The position numbers were made by a program, and so were the translations under genes. A model generated the notes under the pieces. The model made no database searches. It had not been told where the DNA came from and saw only the letters and a program-made list of their open reading frames with translations. Positions 39,981 through 48,254 of a DNA stretch of 64,000 bases are shown piece after piece. Numbering within the stretch: position 1 is the stretch's first letter; each line of letters starts with the position of its first letter. The stretch comes from Lodderomyces elongisporus (taxonomy: Eukaryota; Ascomycota; Pichiomycetes; Serinales; Debaryomycetaceae): positions 2,228,001-2,292,000 of the forward strand of contig NC_083675.1 in the NCBI RefSeq assembly GCF_030384665.1, given 5' to 3'.

Positions 39981-40441
39981 TGTCACATAGCGACTTAAGT
40001 AAGTCGCATTATGCCATCATTTCTGTGAAACAGAAATTAGTGTCATTACCAATTATTCAGGGTAATGAGAGAACAAACAAATTAAGTTAGTATAGAAGGA
40101 TATAAATAGTGGGTAGAAGTCGCACTCTAGACTTCTATCAAATTGTATAGAATTATCGATAAATAACACATTTTACGGTCACAACAAGTATAACGCAAAT
40201 CAGTGAATATTGGTAGAGAATGGCCACTCTACTAATTCCCTTCACTTGAGTATTGTATGAGACAATTTACTTCTTACACTTAAACACCATACCATGATCA
40301 TGGTAAGAACAGTTACGAAATCACTTAGTCAGAATATAGCCAGTTAGGTTGTAAATAGAATAGCTGGTACTAGTGAGCAGGTAGCGATAACCTAGTGCAC
40401 AGCAGTCGCACACTTACGTTGAGTAACGTTGCTATGTGACA
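39981..40441 (+). repeat. Element 1, 5' LTR
   Basis: 461 bp, TG...CA termini. Contains TATAAATAG at 40101-40109, a candidate promoter for the genomic RNA. Same length and sequence as the 3' copy by eye. Confidence 0.97.
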
Positions 40442-40444
40442 TTT

Positions 40445-40462
40445 TGGTGGTCCCTAGCAGGA
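40445..40462 (+). promoter_or_regulatory. Element 1 primer binding site (probably tRNA-Ile)
   Basis: TGGTGGTCCCTAGCAGGA begins 4 nt after the LTR. It is the complement of a tRNA 3' end: CCA, discriminator A, acceptor strand AGGGACC and T-stem CTGCT. Recalled yeast tRNA-Ile(AAU) ends in a near-identical sequence (CGCTAGAGACCA), so tRNA-Ile is proposed. Confidence 0.6.
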
Positions 40463-40599
40463 ACTTCGACCATTCCTGCACTTGTTGCAGACCTTTGGTA
40501 CTGCAACTTGTGATTCATACTGACTGGTGTCATAGAGTTTGAAATAATTTGTCGAACTAGGTGTGTCACTGTCGCGAAAGTCTCACTACCTAGAATAGA

Positions 40600-41152
40600 G
40601 GGAGGAAGTGCTCCTTAAGGCGTTTGAACTTAAAATCCTACACTAAACCAACTTGGGAGGAAGTGCTCCTTAAGGCGTTTGAACTTAAAATCCTACACTA
40701 AACCAACTCGGGAGGAAGTGCTCCTTAAGGCATTAGAACTTAGAATCCTACACTAAACCAACTCGGGAGGAAGTGCTCCTTAAGGCATTAGAACTTAGAA
40801 TCCTACACTAAACCAACTCGGGAGGAAGTGCTCCTTAAGGCATTAGAACTTAGAATCCTACACTAAACCAACTCGGGAGGAAGTGCTCCTTAAGGCATTA
40901 GAACTTAGAATCCTACACTAAACCAACTTGGGAGGAAGTGCTCCTTAAGGCATTTAGAACTTAGAATCCTACACTAAACCAACTCGGGAGGAAGTGCTCC
41001 TTAAGGCGTTTGAACTTAAAATCCTACACTAAACCAACTCGGGAGGAAGTGCTCCTTAAGGCGTTTGAACTTAGAATCCTACACTAAAACAACCTATGGG
41101 AGGAAGTGCTCCTTAAGGCGTTTGACCTTAGAATCCTACACTAAAACACAAC
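40600..41152 (+). repeat. 55-bp tandem repeat array, ten copies, in the element 1 leader
   Basis: Units start at 40600, 40655, 40710, 40765, 40820, 40875, 40930, 40986, 41041 and 41098, each beginning GGGAGGAAGTGCTCC and containing CCTTAAGG. Two sub-types alternate in blocks (GCGTTTGAACTTAAAA at the ends, GCATTAGAACTTAGAA in the middle), implying internal expansion. The array is untranslated and 280 bp upstream of gag. Confidence 0.97.
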
Positions 41153-41430
41153 CATTGAAGATTAGACCTTGTACATGTACACTACCCATGGATATGAGGA
41201 TATTGTGAAGCATTACCATTTGGGAATCAGATGTGATTTAACACACCGCCCAGTGATCATCATATACCAAGGATATATTTGTATCACACAAAGTCAAGTG
41301 GACAAATGTATAAATAATACCTTAAGTTCCCGAAGAAAGGTTTGACGAGCCGGTCATACTACATAACCGGAAACGTACAAATAAACCACACACCCATCAC
41401 GAGACATCAACGTTATTAACAAGCCAACAA

Positions 41431-43089
41431 ATGCCTTACTCAGACATACATCACGCGGATCCTAACCATACCGCTCAACCCAACGCAGTTTTAAACGCAC
41501 CTACCTTGGATAATGTTAACTCATCCGCCACGTCTGAGATTAGTAACTCATCAGAGGATGATAGTGGAATCGAGGAGAACCACGTTACATCAAAAGGGGG
41601 AGTCCAGAAGGATAAACCCATTGAGGAGAAAACAGACGACACTATCAGCAACCAAAATGTAGCCACTACCTTAGCTAAAGTTAACAGTGAGAATGCAGAT
41701 TTGAGAGCAACTGTTAACAGATTAACAATGTTAGTCGCTGACTTGACAGAAAAGTTACATGACCTGTCAAACAAACCAAGAGTGGACGATGGTCACATTG
41801 GTGATCAAGCCCAATCGACCCCGTCCACCCAAAAGAATCACCTTAGTGAATCCTTCCTGTCTGCCCATTCCTTTAAAGACAAAGAAACAACCAATATGTT
41901 ATTCCAACCTCTGGCTATATACGATGGAGTTTCGTACGCCCAAGGGGGTGGACCAGTTGAAGTCATGATAAAAGGATATGAAGCAACGTGTCAGAAGATA
42001 AACGACTACAGGAAGAGATTCATCGATAATGAAAGAATTGAAGATATTCCTTACATTAGAAGACCCGACCCCAACGTCGAGAAAGTATTTATTGCTCACT
42101 ACAATGAATTGTCAACCAAACTTATCAGAACACATCAAGATGAATTAGCTATAAAACGTTATGATGCCCAGAAATTTCCTTCACCCACTTCTAAAGACTT
42201 TGATGGATTCTTCTTTTGGTTAAGGAAGTTGATTTGGTATAAACATACTTATTTTATTCCTGATTACTTACTCAGAGAAGAAGTTATTGCTGTAGCACAA
42301 CTGGTCAAAAATGAAACATTGTTGGACATTGTCAAAGCTGCCACTAAAAGAAAAGGAAACGAACAGCATAAACCAATCAAGTACCATCGTATTCTAGAAG
42401 AGTGGGGAAAGAAAGCATCAGAAGAGCATTACGTTGATATCATCGGAGAAGTAAACAGGGTCATCAAACCAAATGTGGACCCTAAAAGTGTGATGATCAT
42501 AGTTCAGACCGAAATTGACAACTACTTGGAAAACAATGAAATTGGTGACTTACCCGCATTGACTTGGATTCGATTATTCAAAACCCTATTCAATAAACTC
42601 GGGGGAGTTATGGACCAGATAATTACATATATGAGCAGCAGAATTAAAGTACAAAGATACGACGACGATGCCGAAATAAAGGAAATATGGATTAATGGAG
42701 AAGATGTCAGACATTACCTTACCTCGATCAAGGTAAATAGTCACGACCATTTAATTGCCATGGAAATGAATTTATCATATGTGGATATCTGGGACGCTAT
42801 AAACACTACATATACGGCGAAGATGACTTTGATAAATTCACGACAAAATGAATCCAAATCACAAAACAAACAAAAAGAACCCTGCCTAGTCTGTGGACGA
42901 ACAAATCATAAGACTGAGGTTTGCTTCCGAGCACAAAACGCTGCTAAACGAGGAATGATCAAAATAAAGGATGGACGAATCTACACAGTTGACGATAATG
43001 AATTGAAAGTTGGAGAGAATGAATTTATGGTAAAGAAATACCCAGACCTATTCACTCAACAAGCGAGGCACCGTGAGGGCGGAAATTAA
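41431..43089 (+). CDS. gag: Element 1 Gag
   Basis: Structural protein of the retrotransposon particle, 552 residues. The N-terminal 130 residues are polar and Ser/Asn-rich with a short Leu-heptad stretch. The central capsid-like region follows. A single CCHC zinc knuckle, CLVCGRTNHKTEVC, lies at about residues 488-501 and would bind the element RNA. The start ATG at 41431 follows an A-rich context. The last codons (GCG AGG CAC CGT) contain the proposed +1 shift site; without a shift, translation ends at 43089. It is clearly related to the Gag of element 2 (shared segments around the conserved YIRxPD and MDQIIxYM). Confidence 0.93.
   Translation: MPYSDIHHADPNHTAQPNAVLNAPTLDNVNSSATSEISNSSEDDSGIEENHVTSKGGVQKDKPIEEKTDDTISNQNVATTLAKVNSENADLRATVNRLTMLVADLTEKLHDLSNKPRVDDGHIGDQAQSTPSTQKNHLSESFLSAHSFKDKETTNMLFQPLAIYDGVSYAQGGGPVEVMIKGYEATCQKINDYRKRFIDNERIEDIPYIRRPDPNVEKVFIAHYNELSTKLIRTHQDELAIKRYDAQKFPSPTSKDFDGFFFWLRKLIWYKHTYFIPDYLLREEVIAVAQLVKNETLLDIVKAATKRKGNEQHKPIKYHRILEEWGKKASEEHYVDIIGEVNRVIKPNVDPKSVMIIVQTEIDNYLENNEIGDLPALTWIRLFKTLFNKLGGVMDQIITYMSSRIKVQRYDDDAEIKEIWINGEDVRHYLTSIKVNSHDHLIAMEMNLSYVDIWDAINTTYTAKMTLINSRQNESKSQNKQKEPCLVCGRTNHKTEVCFRAQNAAKRGMIKIKDGRIYTVDDNELKVGENEFMVKKYPDLFTQQARHREGGN
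43063..43069 (+). promoter_or_regulatory. Element 1 gag-pol +1 frameshift heptamer GCG-AGG-C
   Basis: Within the 43034-43089 overlap of gag (frame 0) and pol (+1). GCG in the P site and AGG in the A site resemble the Ty3 site (GCG-AGU-U), with the AGG-C half of the Ty1 site (CUU-AGG-C). The same heptamer, in the context GCGAGGCAYCG, occurs in element 2. Confidence 0.7.
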
Positions 43090-46000
43090 GACGATAAGTA
43101 AACTACAACCGCTGAAAACTCCAGTCGACCAATCATCTAGCGCTGAAGTTAATGCAGTGCAAACTAGAAGTCAGACGAAAGCGGGAAAAAGATTAACTAC
43201 TCCCAAATCGACAATTCCAAAACCCCAAACTACTCAAAGAAGAAGCCAAGTTATTAAAGATAATATGAAGGCCCAACGATCAACAACCAGTGAAGACGAT
43301 ACCAGTCCCAAACAATCATCAAATGCTCCGGATTCCACAAACCCTGAACTTACAAATAATCTTACCCCTTTTGTTAATCAACATCTCACTGAAGATGACA
43401 TTTCCACAGACCCAGACTACACTTATACAGAACCTCCGTTATCTGAACAAAAGTTTCAAACTACACCTTCGGCAATGGATAAAGAATTGAACAACTTAGC
43501 GCAAGAAGGTACCATACTGCCTGAAGAAGAGATGCTACAATTCTTGAATGATGATGCCGGGAATGAGGTGGAAGAGCCAAATAAGATTGAAATCATGGAC
43601 GTAGATGAGGAAGAGGATCGCAACAACGATAATCTAGAAAGTCCCCACGATCTAGAACCCGGAGATTTAAGTCCTAATGCCCTAGACAAACTCACAGATG
43701 AAAGTGAGAATCAACAAGATGAGACGTTAGGTGATGATACCAGTATAAGACTCCTTCGGAGAAAAAGGACTAGCCGTTTCGATATGCCAGACAAACAGAC
43801 TTTCTTTGAAAAGATGCCAACTGAGAATATTCAAGTGACCATGTCATTAGCAGATTTCCTTGGGATATCTCCAGAGTATAGGAAAGACATACACGAAAGG
43901 ACAAAAGGAATATTGGTAGCCAGAGCGGGACCCATGAACGCTCCAAAATATGAAGTCAATGAAACCGTAATCATTAACCCTAACGAACACACAAACGACG
44001 CTGACCAAATCTACATCCCAGCGAAGATCCAGAACCGGGATGTCACCCTTAAATATGACACGGCGCTGCAAGTGAGTTTGATTAACCCAAAGACCCTTGA
44101 TGGATTGAACGTCAAATGGTCAAAGCTATCGCCAGCGGTACGAATTATTGGTGTGAATAAAGATGAGGTACTAGTGGAGAAAGGAGTAGCTATTGATATA
44201 TTCATTCACTTTATCCCACTCACAGCACATTTATTAGTACACGACGCTACGCCTGTTGGACAGATATTATTAGGACTCCCGTTCCAAAATGAGCATAAAC
44301 TCAGTATTGGCTTCAATAATGATGACAAGCGAGAATTAAGGTTCAAAGTAGACGGTAAAGTTTTGAAATTCCCAGTTCAACAAGTCGGAAGAGAGAGTTT
44401 CCAAGTTAACCAATACCCTGAAATCCAATGCAACGAAGCAACCTCCGCAAACCAACTCGAAGAGTTGTTGACCACATCCTTTAACGGTTCCAAAGCTACA
44501 GCTGAAGAAATGCGCTACTTTATCTCAAAATGTGCAGATGTTACTGACGTGTTCTATGTCAAAGGTGGGCATCCTGGCCGCCTAAAGCCTGAAGTTCATC
44601 CACCGGTACAAATCAAACTCAGAGATAAAAATGCCTTCTGGAGGTGTAAGTCTATCCCGTTAGGTATAAAGAGGCCAGCAGCAGTCGAGATCCTTAGCGA
44701 AATGTTAAAGAACGGACAACTCCAATATAGTAGTGCTGCTTACCGAAATCCATGGTTCCTTATCCCCAAAAAGGATGGAAGGCATAGAATGTTGATTGAT
44801 CTCCGAGAACTTAACAAACATGTTGAGTTGGAGGGGGGTCACCCTCAATCTACAGATGAATTGACATCTGAATTGAGTGGGAGACTGTTTAATACACTCA
44901 TTGACGTTCAGAATGCTTATTTTCAAGTTCCATTAGACCCAACAACCAACGATGTGACTAGTTTCAACAGCCCATTAGGATTGCTTAAGTATGCAGTGTT
45001 ACCACAAGGATACCTTAATCTGGTTAGCGAGTTTAGCTCTATCCTACAAAAAATATTATCACCAGTGGCCAAAGATGTAATATGCTTTATTGATGATATT
45101 GCTATCTGTGGTCCAACAGTTGAAGACCTATCGGAGTCGCTGATGAAAGAACACCTTGACAAAGTGCATCAGGTCCTTCAACTCCTTGCTCACGCTGGAT
45201 TGGAAATCAACCCAGCTAAGCTAAAAGTCGCTGTGGAGGATTGTGAATTTCTCGGTTATCGAATTACACCTGAAGGTAAAACAATCATACGCGGACAGGT
45301 GGATGCGTTAACAAATTACCCACGTCCTACCACACAAAAGAAAATGGAGAGTTTCCTTGGTCTTGTGAATTATTATAGACAATTAATTGTCGGGTTTGCA
45401 GAGTTGACGGCTCCACTCTACGACCTCATTCTGAAAGCCAAAGAACACCCCAAACACCTACTCGAATGGGATGATCAAACAATCAACTACTTCCAACATA
45501 TCATCAGAGTACTTACAAGCTGCCCCGTACTACAACCATTCAATGACAAACAAATCACCACTATTCATACTGATGCGTCAACTGAATCTTGGGGTGGTGT
45601 ACTTCAAAACACAGATGCTCATGGTGTCACCAGGATGGTCCTGTGCTATTCTGGAAAGTTCCATGGGTCCGAAAGACACTACACTATATATGAGAAAGAG
45701 TTATTTAGTATCTATTTAACCTTGAACGCTATTCAACCATTACTCGTCGGGTATAAAGATATCCTCTACATCTACTGCGACAACAAAGCACTTGTCACAG
45801 TTTTAGATAAGCCTTTGGAAAATTCACATTTTGTAAACCGAACTTACAAGTGGTTGAATTATATCCGGTCTTTCAATTACATGATCATCCATATTGATGG
45901 GAAAAGGAATGTCATAGCGGATGCCCTTAGCCGCTGTCACCTGTCTTCCCTTCAAGCCGAAAATTACGCGGTTGAGGAGGTACGAAACCTATTTAGGAAC

Positions 46001-47302
46001 AGCCTCGACCCAACTATCCTCGCCGAGGTAAACACAGTCAACATAATCACGAATGCCAATAACTCCTACAAAGGTATTAATGTTCATTACATCCAAAATT
46101 ACCTCAAAACCTTAGAGATCCCTACTACGTTCCTGAAATCCAAAGATTTGAAACGATTTACTAACCGGGCTTTAGAGTTCTATTTACAGGACGGTAAATT
46201 GTACAAACGGGGAAAAGACGGATCCTATACTCGAAAGGTGATAACCAACTCCAACGAAGTCCGAAATTTGTTCCAACTTACCCATGATGCTCGAGGTCAC
46301 TTAGGCTTAGAAGCCTGCTTCAACCTATTAAACTGTCACGCCTTTATCCCGAATTTGTACCGCAGGTTAAAAGCATATACCACATCATGTCTTCACTGCC
46401 AAAAGCAAGGCCCTGCCACATTACAGAGAGACCCACTCTACTTTCACCTTCCCGCAGGCCTCTTTCACACTGTTGTATGTGATTGTGTCAAGATTGGAAA
46501 CATCGTGATAGTTGTTGCCAGAGATGAATTCCTGGCGTGGGCTGAAGCTCGTATTCTCCCTGAACTTTCCGCTGAAGCGGTTGCCGATTTCATTTTTGAT
46601 GCCTTTATTGCGCGAGTTGGTTCATTTCACACGTTGAAGACTGACAATGGGCCTGAATTTGCGAACAGAATACTCCGGAGACTATTGGATATTCACGGTA
46701 TCAAAGCCACCTATTCCGTACCTTACCACCCACAAGGAAATGGTATGATTGAAGCCTCTCATAAAAGGATTATCCGGTTTATGCAACTGCTCCCCCCACG
46801 AGTTAACTTCCAACATGCCTTGCTGACCGCACTTTGGGTGGATAGAACTACCGTACGGAAGAGGACTGGGTTTTCCCCCCAATACTTAGTCTATGGATTT
46901 GAGGGACACAGTCCTTTGAGGTCCTTCCTAGACATTACTCCAAAACATACTACTTACACTGAGGATGAGTTATTTAAATTCCGATTTCGCCAGTTGTACC
47001 ATAGGACAACCCAAATTGAATCCGCTCTCGACACTCAACGCAACGCACGGGAACGTCAGAAAGTCAAATTTGATGAACGATATGATACAACGACAATACT
47101 ACAAGTTGGTGATCTAGTGTTAGTAACTGATAAGAATCAGGGCCCACAAGGGAAACTTGCCCAACGATGGGCAGGTCCATACAAAGTTTGGCGAAAACTG
47201 AGCCGAATCTATCATTTGCAAAGTTTAAGCGGTATCAAGATTCTGAGGTGCTACACAAGAGAAATGCTCAAACCCTACGTACTAAGGAGTACCCAAATAT
47301 GA
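43067..47302 (+). CDS. pol: Element 1 Pol: protease, reverse transcriptase, RNase H, integrase
   Basis: About 1412 residues read after a +1 shift from gag; there is no ATG near the frame start. Acidic N-terminal region; aspartic protease with LKYDTALQVSLI (about residue 329); RT with FLIPKKDGRHRMLIDLREL and the catalytic FIDD (about 673); RNase H with TIHTDAST and HIDGKRNVIADALSR; integrase with an HHCC zinc finger (HDARGHLG ... CLHCQK), the first Asp in VCDCVK, TDNGPEF and the Glu in GNGMIEASHK, and a C-terminal GPY-like motif (WAGPYKVWRKLSRIYHL). RT before integrase places it in Ty3/gypsy. CTG at 46532 falls where gypsy integrases have Ser/Thr (DRFSxWPEA). Confidence 0.95.
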   Translation, partial: GTVRAEIKTISKLQPLKTPVDQSSSAEVNAVQTRSQTKAGKRLTTPKSTIPKPQTTQRRSQVIKDNMKAQRSTTSEDDTSPKQSSNAPDSTNPELTNNLTPFVNQHLTEDDISTDPDYTYTEPPLSEQKFQTTPSAMDKELNNLAQEGTILPEEEMLQFLNDDAGNEVEEPNKIEIMDVDEEEDRNNDNLESPHDLEPGDLSPNALDKLTDESENQQDETLGDDTSIRLLRRKRTSRFDMPDKQTFFEKMPTENIQVTMSLADFLGISPEYRKDIHERTKGILVARAGPMNAPKYEVNETVIINPNEHTNDADQIYIPAKIQNRDVTLKYDTALQVSLINPKTLDGLNVKWSKLSPAVRIIGVNKDEVLVEKGVAIDIFIHFIPLTAHLLVHDATPVGQILLGLPFQNEHKLSIGFNNDDKRELRFKVDGKVLKFPVQQVGRESFQVNQYPEIQCNEATSANQLEELLTTSFNGSKATAEEMRYFISKCADVTDVFYVKGGHPGRLKPEVHPPVQIKLRDKNAFWRCKSIPLGIKRPAAVEILSEMLKNGQLQYSSAAYRNPWFLIPKKDGRHRMLIDLRELNKHVELEGGHPQSTDELTSELSGRLFNTLIDVQNAYFQVPLDPTTNDVTSFNSPLGLLKYAVLPQGYLNLVSEFSSILQKILSPVAKDVICFIDDIAICGPTVEDLSESLMKEHLDKVHQVLQLLAHAGLEINPAKLKVAVEDCEFLGYRITPEGKTIIRGQVDALTNYPRPTTQKKMESFLGLVNYYRQLIVGFAELTAPLYDLILKAKEHPKHLLEWDDQTINYFQHIIRVLTSCPVLQPFNDKQITTIHTDASTESWGGVLQNTDAHGVTRMVLCYSGKFHGSERHYTIYEKELFSIYLTLNAIQPLLVGYKDILYIYCDNKALVTVLDKPLENSHFVNRTYKWLNYIRSFNYMIIHIDGKRNVIADALSRCHLSSLQAENYAVEEVRNLFRNSLDPTILAEVNTVNIITNANNSYKGINVHYIQNYLKTLEIPTTFLKSKDLKRFTNRALEFYLQDGKLYKRGKDGSYTRKVITNSNEVRNLFQLTHDARGHLGLEACFNLLNCHAFIPNLYRRLKAYTTSCLHCQKQGPATLQRDPLYFHLPAGLFHTVVCDCVKIGNIVIVVARDEFLAWAEARILPELSAEAVADFIFDAFIARVGSFHTLKTDNGPEFANRILRRLLDIHGIKATYSVPYHPQGNGMIEASHKRIIRFMQLLPPRVNFQHALLTALWVDRTTVRKRTGFSPQYLVYGFEGHSPLRSFLDITPKHTTYTEDELFKFRFRQLYHRTTQIESALDTQRNARERQKVKFDERYDTTTILQVGDLVLVTDKNQGPQGKLAQRWAGPYKVWRKLSRIYHLQSLSGIKILRCYTREMLKPYVLRSTQI

Positions 47303-47396
47303 ATTTACGTGTTCGGAACGTCCCAACGAACTTCCCAAAATATACCAATCCAATCATTTCAATTCGAAGGGGGGTACAGAACACGCTAAATTCACA

Positions 47397-47397
<1 letters not shown>

Positions 47398-47444
<47 letters not shown>
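47398..47444 (+). repeat. 47-nt poly(A) tract inside element 1
   Basis: An uninterrupted A run between the pol stop and the polypurine tract. It is part of the internal domain, not of an LTR. Confidence 0.95.
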
Positions 47445-47446
<2 letters not shown>

Positions 47447-47482
47447 AGATTCAAAGATCCAAGAGTTACACCTACCTTCTTC

Positions 47483-47498
47483 GTAGAGGGGGGAGGAA
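47483..47498 (+). promoter_or_regulatory. Element 1 polypurine tract
   Basis: The purine run AGAGGGGGGAGGAA immediately before the 3' LTR is the expected plus-strand primer site. Confidence 0.8.
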
Positions 47499-47959
47499 TG
47501 TCACATAGCGACTTAAGTAAGTCGCATTATGCCATCATTTCTGTGAAACAGAAATTAGTGTCATTACCAATTATTCAGGGTAATGAGAGAACAAACAAAT
47601 TAAGTTAGTATAGAAGGATATAAATAGTGGGTAGAAGTCGCACTCTAGACTTCTATCAAATTGTATAGAATTATCGATAAATAACACATTTTACGGTCAC
47701 AACAAGTATAACGCAAATCAGTGAATATTGGTAGAGAATGGCCACTCTACTAATTCCCTTCACTTGAGTATTGTATGAGACAATTTACTTCTTACACTTA
47801 AACACCATACCATGATCATGGTAAGAACAGTTACGAAATCACTTAGTCAGAATATAGCCAGTTAGGTTGTAAATAGAATAGCTGGTACTAGTGAGCAGGT
47901 AGCGATAACCTAGTGCACAGCAGTCGCACACTTACGTTGAGTAACGTTGCTATGTGACA
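47499..47959 (+). repeat. Element 1, 3' LTR
   Basis: 461 bp, matches the 5' LTR by eye. Its TATAAATAG (47619-47627) lies 636 bp upstream of the SSK1 ATG in the same orientation. Confidence 0.97.
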
Positions 47960-48006
47960 ATACATTGTTACTATTATTGTGACATGTTGGTATGTATTTA
48001 TTACAA

Positions 48007-48066
48007 TTTTTTTTTTTAATTTTTTTTTTAATTTTTTTTTTAATTTTTTTTTTAATTTTTTTTTTT
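48007..48066. repeat. 12-bp period T10-AA tract upstream of SSK1
   Basis: Runs of about ten T separated by AA dinucleotides at 48018, 48030, 48042 and 48054. A poly(dA:dT) tract of this kind tends to exclude nucleosomes. It is host sequence between the element 1 LTR and SSK1. Confidence 0.85.
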
Positions 48067-48180
48067 GTTGATGTTATTATGTGCGAGTGAATAAAATTGC
48101 GCACCTCACCTCTGAGAAAATGTTCTACAATGGGAGAAGGAAGCTAGAAAAGATCCGCAGCCAAGACTAAATTATACACT

Positions 48181-48212
48181 CTCCCTCTCCCTCTCCCTCT
48201 CCCTCTCCCTCT
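48181..48212. repeat. (CTCCCT)5 hexanucleotide repeat in the SSK1 leader region
   Basis: Five tandem CTCCCT units about 45 bp upstream of the SSK1 start codon. Confidence 0.9.
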
Positions 48213-48254
48213 GTTTGGAAGATAATAAATAAACAATAGGCCGCCTCTACCACT

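Larger units (their letters stand above)
39981..47959 (+). mobile_element. Complete Ty3/gypsy LTR retrotransposon (element 1)
   Basis: 7979 bp bounded by 461-bp LTRs with no difference that I could see, flanked by the 5-bp target duplication ATACA (39976-39980 and 47960-47964). Internal parts in order: tRNA primer site, long leader with a 55-bp tandem array, gag, pol with protease-RT-RNase H-integrase order, a 47-A tract, and a polypurine tract next to the 3' LTR. Both ORFs are intact, so the copy may be competent. LTR ends form a perfect 10-bp inverted repeat (TGTCACATAG/CTATGTGACA). No envelope-like ORF or chromodomain was seen. Confidence 0.97.

Noticed and set aside
40600..41152. CRISPR-like array of regular repeats
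   Set aside because: The units are contiguous 55-bp tandem repeats without unique spacers, lie inside a eukaryotic retrotransposon leader and have no cas genes nearby.
43034..43089. A frameshift mutation separating gag and pol in element 1
   Set aside because: Element 2 has the same +1 relation and the same heptamer, so it is programmed, not a lesion.
47303..47498. An envelope-like third ORF in element 1
   Set aside because: Only about 200 bp remain between pol and the LTR, mostly poly(A) and the polypurine tract.
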